Assembly (NCBI GenBank): GCA_041846495.1
Contig: JBGZEX010000010.1
Coordinates: forward strand, 1 to 29,453
Length of the DNA stretch: 29,453 bases
DNA from: JBGZEX01 sp041846495
Lineage (GTDB): Bacteria > Bacteroidota > Bacteroidia > Bacteroidales > Marinifilaceae
Direction: 5' to 3'
In this document: positions 23,477 through 29,453 of the stretch, piece by piece
Layout of the letters: each line of letters starts with the position of its first letter
Position numbering within the stretch: the stretch's first letter is position 1
The notes under the pieces: generated by a model
Told to the model about the DNA's origin: nothing
Databases searched by the model: none
The model's input: the letters and a program-made list of their open reading frames with translations, nothing else
Program-made: the position numbers and the translations under genes

Positions 23477-24463
23477 ATGGATAAATTAATCATATCTCCC
23501 TCTCCCCATATACACGGGAACGACTCGATAGAAAAAAATATGTACGGCGTAGTCATCGCCCTGATACCCGTTTTTATTCTATCGCTATTCTATTTCGGTT
23601 GGGGAGCTCTCATCGTAACCGCTACATCGGTAGCGGCCTGTCTTCTCTTCGAATGGGCCATATCGAAATATCTTTTAAAACAACATCCGACAATATGGGA
23701 CGGTTCGGCCATAATCACCGGGGTTCTTCTGGCTTTCAACCTTCCCTCCAATCTTCCGATATGGATTATACTTATCGGGGCTTTGGCCGCAATAGGTTTG
23801 GGAAAGATGAGTTTCGGCGGATTAGGAACCAATATTTTCAATCCGGCATTGGTAGGACGCGTATTCCTGCTCATATCTTTTCCGGTACAAATGACCACCT
23901 GGCCCATACCCAAAGGATTCGCCACTTCTTATTTGGATGCGGAAACCGGAGCCACCCCTCTGGCCATGCTGAAAGAAGCCGTAAAATCTGGGTCTTCGTT
24001 TACGGAAACCCTTAAAAACATTCATTTGGACGGTTTCACCGATGCATTTTTCGGCAATATCGGAGGAAGTCTCGGAGAAGTATCCGCCATAGCACTGCTT
24101 ATCGGATTCATTTATTTATTGATAAAGAAAATTATTTCCTGGCATATCCCCGTCACCATATTCGTAACGGTAGCCTTATTTACGGGCATACTCCATATTG
24201 CTAATCCCGAAGTATATGCAGGTCCGCTGCACCATCTGTTTACGGGAGGACTTATGTTAGGAGCCATTTTCATGGCAACGGATTACGTAACTTCTCCCAT
24301 GACCCGTAAAGGTGCCGTCATCTTTGCGATAGGGATAGGTGTCATAACCGTCCTTATAAGAGAATTCGGAGCATATCCCGAGGGGATGTCATTCGCCATA
24401 CTCATCATGAACGGTTTTACACCCCTCATCAACAGATATTGCAAACCCAAACGCTTCGCCTGA
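23477..24463 (+). CDS. rnfD: RnfD, membrane subunit with covalent FMN
   Basis: This 328-residue, multi-pass membrane protein shows the RnfD N-terminus ISPSPHIHGNDSIEKNMYGV and many hydrophobic helices. The flavinylation motif DAETGATPL places covalent FMN on Thr160. The motif FNPALVGRVF is also typical of the NqrB/RnfD family. RnfD is part of the electron route through the membrane and of ion pumping. It sits between rnfC and rnfG in the standard order. Confidence 0.94.
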   Translation: MDKLIISPSPHIHGNDSIEKNMYGVVIALIPVFILSLFYFGWGALIVTATSVAACLLFEWAISKYLLKQHPTIWDGSAIITGVLLAFNLPSNLPIWIILIGALAAIGLGKMSFGGLGTNIFNPALVGRVFLLISFPVQMTTWPIPKGFATSYLDAETGATPLAMLKEAVKSGSSFTETLKNIHLDGFTDAFFGNIGGSLGEVSAIALLIGFIYLLIKKIISWHIPVTIFVTVALFTGILHIANPEVYAGPLHHLFTGGLMLGAIFMATDYVTSPMTRKGAVIFAIGIGVITVLIREFGAYPEGMSFAILIMNGFTPLINRYCKPKRFA

Positions 24464-24488
24464 ACAATAAACGCTTAAATCTAAAAAA

Positions 24489-25118
24489 ATGGGAAAAAAA
24501 TTAGAATCCTCATTTAAAAATATGCTGATCGTGCTTTTTGTCGTAACTTTGGTAGCATCCGCCGCCGTAGGTTACGTACAAACACTCACGGCCGGTCCCA
24601 TACAAAAAGCCAAGGAGGAAAAACAGCAAAACGCCATAAAAGAAGTCATCCCCGGAGAATTCGACAATAATCCGGTGGAAGAAGTCCGGAAAATCGAGAA
24701 GAACGGAGGTATATTGGAAGTATACCCCGCAAAGAAAAACGGCGCTGTCATCGGCATTGCCGTCAAATCCTTCACAAATAACGGATTCGGAGGAAACATC
24801 GCCATTATGGTAGGCTTTTACCCCGACGGAAAACTTTTCAATTACTCCGTACTCGAAGCCAAGGAAACCCCGGGATTAGGCAGTAAATTAGATTTCTGGT
24901 TCAAAGCCGGGCAGAAAGGAAGCATTCAAGGATATTATCCTAAAGAACAACCTCTTACCGTTTCAAAGGACGGAGGAAAAATAGATGCGATAACCGCAGC
25001 GACCATAAGTTCCCGCGCTTTTTTGGAAGCCGTCAACCTCGCCGCTTCCGTATTGGATTCCGATATTCAATCCGCTAAAGACAATGAATTAAAACAAGAC
25101 ACCATATTAAAAGAATAA
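24489..25118 (+). CDS. rnfG: RnfG, flavoprotein subunit
   Basis: The 209-residue product has one N-terminal TM helix (MLIVLFVVTLVASAAVGYV) and a periplasmic FMN-binding domain. The flavin-attachment motif reads DAITAATISS, with Thr172 as the expected FMN site; the usual S/T-G-A-T has Ala in place of Gly here. ETPGLGSK is the other conserved segment. Flavinylation would need an ApbE transferase, not encoded in this window. It lies 4 nt before rnfE. Confidence 0.92.
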   Translation: MGKKLESSFKNMLIVLFVVTLVASAAVGYVQTLTAGPIQKAKEEKQQNAIKEVIPGEFDNNPVEEVRKIEKNGGILEVYPAKKNGAVIGIAVKSFTNNGFGGNIAIMVGFYPDGKLFNYSVLEAKETPGLGSKLDFWFKAGQKGSIQGYYPKEQPLTVSKDGGKIDAITAATISSRAFLEAVNLAASVLDSDIQSAKDNELKQDTILKE

Positions 25119-25122
25119 CATC

Positions 25123-25713
25123 ATGAGTAAAATGTCCACTTTCACCAACGGGTTGATTAAGGAAAATCCTACATTTGTACTTATGCTCGGAATGTGTCCT
25201 ACGCTCGGAGTAACCACCTCTGCCATAAACGGTATGGGCATGGGGTTAGCCACGGCATTCGTACTCACGCTTTCCAACATCGTTATCTCTTTGGTGGCAA
25301 ATCTTATACCCGACAAAATACGAATCCCTTCGTTTATCGTAATTATAGCGGCTTTCGTTACGGTGGTCGATATGGTAATGGAAGCTTATATGCCACCCCT
25401 GCATGCGGCTTTGGGTATTTTCATTCCGCTTATCGTGGTAAACTGCATCGTATTGGGAAGAGCGGAGGCCTTCGCTTCCAAAAACAACGCTCTCTCCTCG
25501 CTTTTGGACGGATTGGGAATGGGATTGGGATTCACCATAAGCCTCACCCTATTGGGTTCCGTAAGAGAAATTCTCGGAAGCGGCAAAATATTCAATACCG
25601 TGGTATTCAACGAAAACTACGGACTTTTGATATTCGTTCTTGCTCCGGGAGCATTTATCGCCCTCGGTTATCTCCTCGCCATCGTAAACAGATTAAGAAA
25701 ATCTAAAGCTTGA
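25123..25713 (+). CDS. rnfE: RnfE, membrane subunit
   Basis: A 196-residue, six-helix membrane protein of the RnfA/RnfE (NqrD/NqrE) family. The N-terminus FTNGLIKENPTFVLMLGMCP is the RnfE signature, with the conserved Cys in GMCPTLGVT that binds the membrane 2Fe-2S cluster shared with RnfA. The second conserved Cys is in VVNCIVLGRAEAFA. It overlaps or abuts rnfA: its stop is 5 nt before the rnfA ATG. Confidence 0.93.
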   Translation: MSKMSTFTNGLIKENPTFVLMLGMCPTLGVTTSAINGMGMGLATAFVLTLSNIVISLVANLIPDKIRIPSFIVIIAAFVTVVDMVMEAYMPPLHAALGIFIPLIVVNCIVLGRAEAFASKNNALSSLLDGLGMGLGFTISLTLLGSVREILGSGKIFNTVVFNENYGLLIFVLAPGAFIALGYLLAIVNRLRKSKA

Positions 25714-25718
25714 ATGCT

Positions 25719-26297
25719 ATGGAATACATATTATTATTTATATCGGCAATATTCGTAAACAATATCGTACTCTCTCAATTCCTGGGAATATGTCCCTTTT
25801 TGGGAGTATCCAAAAAGGTATCTACGGCCATCGGTATGACGGGAGCCGTAACCTTTGTGATGATATTGGCTACAATCGTGACCTATATCATACAAAAAAC
25901 CGTACTCGACCCCTTTGAAATCGGGTATATGCAAACCATCGTATATATCCTCATCATTGCGGCATTGGTGCAAATGGTGGAAATCATTCTGAAAAAGGTA
26001 AGTCCGGCTCTCTATCAGGCATTGGGAGTATTTCTCCCCCTTATCACCACCAACTGTGCGGTATTGGGAGTTGCCATCATGGTCATTCAAAAGAATTTCA
26101 ATCTATTGGAATCCATCGTATATGCCGGTTCCACGGCACTGGGTTTCGGCTTGGCATTAATCATATTTGCAGGTATCAGGGAACAACTGGCTCTTCTTCC
26201 GGTGCCCAAGGGGATGAGGGGAGCGCCCATAGCCCTTTTAACCGCCGGCTTACTGGCCATGGCCTTCATGGGTTTTTCCGGCTTGGTAAAAATATAA
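25719..26297 (+). CDS. rnfA: RnfA, membrane subunit
   Basis: A 192-residue, six-helix paralogue of RnfE. It begins MEYILLFISAIFVNNIVLSQ, the standard RnfA N-terminus, with the cluster cysteines in GICPFLGVSKK and TTNCAVLGVA. The open frame can be read from TTG at 25710, but ATG 25719 gives the family start and avoids overlapping rnfE. With RnfE it forms the core that shuttles electrons across the membrane. The next gene starts only 2 nt after its stop. Confidence 0.93.
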   Translation: MEYILLFISAIFVNNIVLSQFLGICPFLGVSKKVSTAIGMTGAVTFVMILATIVTYIIQKTVLDPFEIGYMQTIVYILIIAALVQMVEIILKKVSPALYQALGVFLPLITTNCAVLGVAIMVIQKNFNLLESIVYAGSTALGFGLALIIFAGIREQLALLPVPKGMRGAPIALLTAGLLAMAFMGFSGLVKI

Positions 26298-26299
26298 TC

Positions 26300-27715
26300 A
26301 TGCACTCTTCTCCGATAGAACTCAAACATCCGGTTTTCAATATCATCGCGGAGATTGCAGAGGAGAAAACCGTCGAGGCTTATGTCATCGGAGGATATGT
26401 ACGGGATTTACTGCTCGAACGTCCGTGTACGGATATCGACATCGTCGTCATCGGCGACGGGATTGCTATGGCCGAAGCTGTCGCTTCCCGGCTGAAAGCC
26501 TCCCGAGTGAGCGTGTTTAAAAACTTCGGAACGGCCATGTTCCGTTATAAAGGCATGGAAATAGAGTTCGTCGGGGCCCGGAAAGAATCCTATTCCCGGA
26601 CGTCCCGAAAACCCTTCGTCCGTCCCGGAAGTCTGAAAGACGACCAGGACAGAAGGGATTTCACCATAAACGCAGTGGCCGTTTCCCTGAATAAAAAAGA
26701 TTACGGTCTCCTTATCGACCCCTTCGAAGGAATATACGATATGGAAGACGGCATTATCCGTACGCCCCTCGACCCGGAGATCACTTTCTCCGATGATCCC
26801 CTTAGGATGATGCGAGCCGTAAGATTCGCCGCTCAGCTCCGGTTTACGATAGCCGATGAAACTTTCGAGGCCATAAGAACCAATAAAAGCAGATTATCCA
26901 TCGTATCTCCGGAAAGGATTATAGACGAATTCAATAAAATCATGTGTACTCCTTCCCCTTCCATAGGTATTTCCTTATTGGAAGCCTCCGGGCTTTTGGA
27001 GGAATTTTTTCCCGAATTATGTGCCCTTCAGGGAGTGGAAGAAATAGGACGTATCAAGCATAAGGACAATTTTTACCACACGCTCGCCGTCGTCGACGGA
27101 GTTGCCCGCAAAACCGACAATCTATGGCTGCGATGGGCTGCACTCATGCACGACATCGGAAAACCCGCAACCAAAAAATTCATTCCCGGACAGGGTTGGA
27201 CTTTTTACGGACATAACCATGTAGGCGGAAGAATGGTTACCAAAATATTCGAAAGATTGCATATGCCTAAGAACGAAAAAATGAAATACGTAAGGAAGTT
27301 GGTGGAACTTCACATGCGTCCCATCGTTCTTTCGGAAGAAGGTGTAACCGATTCCGCCGTACGCCGACTCTTATTCGATGCCGGCGACGATATCGACGAC
27401 CTTATGACCTTGGCGGAATCCGATATCACATCCAAAAATCAGGAAAAGGTAAAACGATTTCTGGAAAACTTCCTCATCGTAAGGGAGAAACTCAAAGAAG
27501 TGGAAGAAAAAGACTCCATCCGCAATTTTCAACCTCCGGTAAGCGGCGAAGAAATCATGGAGACTTTCGGATTGTCTCCATGCAAGGAAGTAGGAGAAAT
27601 AAAAAATGCCATCAAAGAAGCCATCTTAGAAGGAATTATCGGCAACAACTACGAAGAAGCCCACAAATTCATGCTTGCCGAAGCCTCCAAACTCGGCTTA
27701 AGTCCCCGAAAATAA
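26300..27715 (+). CDS. cca: CCA-adding-type tRNA nucleotidyltransferase with HD domain
   Basis: The 471-residue product is a class II nucleotidyltransferase. The head domain shows VIGGYVRDLLLE (Gly31-Gly32), the two metal-binding aspartates in CTDIDIVVIGDG (Asp45, Asp47), RRDFTINAVAVSL (~118-130) and DPLRMMRAVRFAAQL. A C-terminal HD domain has NFYHTLAVVD (His260) and LMHDIGKPA (His284-Asp285). Such proteins add or repair the CCA end of tRNA, or act as poly(A) polymerase; the HD domain suggests the CCA role plus phosphatase or phosphodiesterase activity. It sits 2 nt after rnfA and probably shares its transcript, though the two have no known functional link. Confidence 0.88.
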   Translation: MHSSPIELKHPVFNIIAEIAEEKTVEAYVIGGYVRDLLLERPCTDIDIVVIGDGIAMAEAVASRLKASRVSVFKNFGTAMFRYKGMEIEFVGARKESYSRTSRKPFVRPGSLKDDQDRRDFTINAVAVSLNKKDYGLLIDPFEGIYDMEDGIIRTPLDPEITFSDDPLRMMRAVRFAAQLRFTIADETFEAIRTNKSRLSIVSPERIIDEFNKIMCTPSPSIGISLLEASGLLEEFFPELCALQGVEEIGRIKHKDNFYHTLAVVDGVARKTDNLWLRWAALMHDIGKPATKKFIPGQGWTFYGHNHVGGRMVTKIFERLHMPKNEKMKYVRKLVELHMRPIVLSEEGVTDSAVRRLLFDAGDDIDDLMTLAESDITSKNQEKVKRFLENFLIVREKLKEVEEKDSIRNFQPPVSGEEIMETFGLSPCKEVGEIKNAIKEAILEGIIGNNYEEAHKFMLAEASKLGLSPRK

Positions 27716-27733
27716 TCCGCTTTCCCCGGAAAA

Positions 27734-28210
27734 CTATGGAATATTCTCCTGCTTATAAGAACTTATCCTGAAGTTGATCGGAATGGTCAACCAGAAATCC
27801 GCATTTTTCCCTCTCCTCTTCCCGGGTTTCCAACGGGGCATGGAACGTACGACTCTCAAAGCTTCCGCATTCAAGACCGAATCGGCACCTCTCAATATTT
27901 CCGGATTCGTTACGCTACCGTCTTTTTCTACAACAATGCGTACGACAACTCTGTATGGTTTCCGCCCTTTCATACCTTCGGATTCGACAAAACGGGAAGT
28001 CATTTCATGCAACCATCCGGGCAAATCTCCCGGAAATTCCGGCATATCGTCGACAATAATCGAAATCGCTTCTTCCGAAACCGTATCGCAGGCAAATACC
28101 TGTACGACCGGCACGGTTTTCCCAAAAACCTCACATGCACCGCAAAACGGCAACAAGAATATAAAGTATGGGAAGAAATACTCCGCAAAAGCACGAAAAT
28201 CAAATCTCAT
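27734..28210 (-). CDS. TonB C-terminal-domain protein (energy-transducer-like)
   Basis: The product (158 residues from ATG 28210) has an N-terminal hydrophobic segment (FFPYFIFLLPFCGA) and a C-terminal TonB-type domain: YRVVVRIVVEKDGSVTNPEI, then LRVVRSMPRWKPGKRRGK and WLTIPINFRI. TonB proteins transmit inner-membrane energy to outer-membrane receptors. This one is short and lacks the long proline-rich linker, so it may act on a nearby partner or have another role. ATGs at 28225 and 28219 are also in frame; 28210 is chosen because it directly precedes the hydrophobic segment. It converges with the cca gene, 18 nt apart, with no obvious shared terminator. Confidence 0.75.
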   Translation of the reverse strand: MRFDFRAFAEYFFPYFIFLLPFCGACEVFGKTVPVVQVFACDTVSEEAISIIVDDMPEFPGDLPGWLHEMTSRFVESEGMKGRKPYRVVVRIVVEKDGSVTNPEILRGADSVLNAEALRVVRSMPRWKPGKRRGKNADFWLTIPINFRISSYKQENIP

Positions 28211-28381
28211 TCTTAACATAAGCACCGCATTAAGTGTTTAAATATATCCAAAATATTGCAATTTCAAGCAATACGGGTAAAAATATTCCAAAATTAACAA
28301 AAAAATCCATTATGATTCTTTCCTGCTTCATATTTATATCGGAAATTCCGGAATTTTCATTCAAATAATTTATATATTTTT

Positions 28382-28389
28382 TAATTTTG
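28382..28389 (+). promoter_or_regulatory. -7 box of the uraA-like gene
   Basis: TAATTTTG matches TAnnTTTG, and an AT-rich stretch lies upstream. Because the box lies at 28382-28389, the in-frame ATG at 28387 cannot be the start, and ATG 28411 is used. A clear -33 TTTG is missing (TTTC near 28355). Confidence 0.5.
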
Positions 28390-28410
28390 CCGGGAATTAA
28401 TCTTTATCCC

Positions 28411-29442
28411 ATGAAAATAAACACCTCATCGCTTCAGTCTTACCAAAAGACCTTGATCGGTATGCAATTCCTTTTCGTAGCTTTCGGTTCCACGGTCCTC
28501 GTTCCTTTATTGGTGGGGATGGATCCTTCGACGGCTCTATGCACGGCAGGCATAGGTACATTGATATTTCACTCCGTCACCAAAGGGATGGTCCCCATTT
28601 TTCTGGGAAGCAGTTTCGCCTTTATCGCTCCCATCGTAAAAGCAACGGAAATGTACGGTCTTCCCGGCACCATGTCCGGTCTCGTAGCCGTGGGTGCTGT
28701 ATATATATTTTTCAGCATATTGGTAAAATGGCGGGGGATGGAGTTTATTTCCCGATTGTTTCCTCCGGTTGTCATCGGTCCGGTTATCATACTCATAGGT
28801 CTTTCGTTAGCCTCTTCAGGCGTGGATATGGCTTCCGAGAACTGGGTGCTTGCACTTATAACCCTGACAACGGCTATTCTCGTCACCCTCATGGGAAAAG
28901 GACTCCTTAAATTGATTGCCATACTTTGCGGAATCATTGCAGGTTTTATGTCCGTCATCCTATTCTACGGATTGGATCTTTCCTCCGTAGCCGACGCCCC
29001 GTGGTTCGGCTTCCCGAATTTCGTAACGCCTTCCTTTTCCCGGGAAGCCATCGTTTTCCTTGCTCCCGTAGCCATAGCCCCCGTCATCGAGCATATAGGG
29101 GACATATACGCCATAAATACCGTCGCCGGAAAGGAATTTACCAAAAATCCCGGCCTTCACCGCACTATGTTAGGCGACGGTTTGGCCTGCATTTGCGCCG
29201 GTTTTATCGGAGGGCCTCCGGTGACGACTTATTCCGAAGTGACGGGAGCCGTGTCGCTCACCAAAATTACGGACCCGGCGGTCATCCGGATTTCGGCAGG
29301 CATTGCCATCCTTTTCTCGCTTTTAGGCAAGGTAAGCGCCCTTTTGAAATGCATCCCTTCTGCCGTATTGGGAGGAATCATGCTATTGTTATTCGGCACC
29401 ATCGCCTCTCTCGGCATCAATAATATGGTGAACGCTATGTAA
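28411..29442 (+). CDS. uraA: UraA-like uracil/nucleobase:cation symporter, apparently short at the C-terminus
   Basis: The 343-residue product is a nucleobase-ascorbate transporter (NCS2) family permease with the usual 14-helix pattern partly present. It shows VAIAPVIEHIGDIYAINTVAG (the TM8 Glu of the substrate site, quoted in part: IAPVIEHIGD) and GGPPVTTYSEVTGAVSL (the TM10 Glu). The stop at 29440-29442 falls just after GTIASLGINNM, where E. coli UraA continues for roughly 90 residues with two more helices. So the gene is probably truncated by a frameshift or a sequence error close to the window end, or is a shortened variant. Start choice: ATG 28411 lies about 15 nt after the promoter. Confidence 0.8.
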   Translation: MKINTSSLQSYQKTLIGMQFLFVAFGSTVLVPLLVGMDPSTALCTAGIGTLIFHSVTKGMVPIFLGSSFAFIAPIVKATEMYGLPGTMSGLVAVGAVYIFFSILVKWRGMEFISRLFPPVVIGPVIILIGLSLASSGVDMASENWVLALITLTTAILVTLMGKGLLKLIAILCGIIAGFMSVILFYGLDLSSVADAPWFGFPNFVTPSFSREAIVFLAPVAIAPVIEHIGDIYAINTVAGKEFTKNPGLHRTMLGDGLACICAGFIGGPPVTTYSEVTGAVSLTKITDPAVIRISAGIAILFSLLGKVSALLKCIPSAVLGGIMLLLFGTIASLGINNMVNAM

Positions 29443-29453
29443 AATCGTTCGAC

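Overview
The window looks like a piece of a Bacteroidota (Bacteroidales-type, anaerobic, probably gut) chromosome. Seen in the sequence: several promoters match the Bacteroidetes form (TTTG, about 19 nt, TAnnTTTG), start codons lack clear Shine-Dalgarno sites, and the gene content fits the phylum (a TonB receptor paired with a DUF4374 lipoprotein, butyrate kinase, an RseC-Rnf operon). No tRNA, rRNA, insertion sequence or integrase was recognised.

Layout. (1) 1-712: the C-terminal end of an unrecognised ORF, a hairpin-rich non-coding stretch, and a two-repeat, one-spacer CRISPR array. No cas gene is inside the window. (2) 713-12310: an accessory-looking block. It starts with a TonB receptor and a DUF4374 surface lipoprotein, like the XusA/XusB xenosiderophore pair. 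A strong terminator follows, then a five-gene operon: GNAT acetyltransferase, AlkD-like HEAT protein, DJ-1/PfpI protein, SRPBCC protein and an AraC-family regulator. Last come an outer-membrane barrel, an MMPL/RND exporter and a LolA-like periplasmic protein. (3) 12410-14744, minus strand: a SIMPL-domain protein and a rhomboid protease. (4) 15079-20592: a class IV aminotransferase, a serine hydrolase, then buk-era-der. (5) 20789-27715: rseC-rnfBCDGEA with a CCA-adding-type nucleotidyltransferase at the end. (6) 27734-29442: a TonB C-terminal-domain protein (minus) and a UraA-like permease that stops early at the window edge.

How the genes may work together. The most notable signal is regulatory. 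The promoter of the TonB/DUF4374 operon and the promoter of the barrel/RND/LolA-like operon share the same layout: two direct copies of an AATMGGGTTATTTT-like element exactly 21 bp apart, the second beginning 31 bp upstream of the -7 box. That is how an AraC-type activator usually binds, and an AraC-type gene lies between the two operons. I infer one small regulon joining outer-membrane import of an iron chelate to an export or envelope-lipid module. A frameshifted copy of the 5' end of the AraC gene sits just upstream of the GNAT gene, so the regulator operon was probably built by duplication or insertion.

The right half is mostly housekeeping and energy metabolism: ribosome-associated GTPases, a Rnf ferredoxin:NAD+ oxidoreductase that couples electron transfer to ion pumping, tRNA end maturation and pyrimidine uptake.
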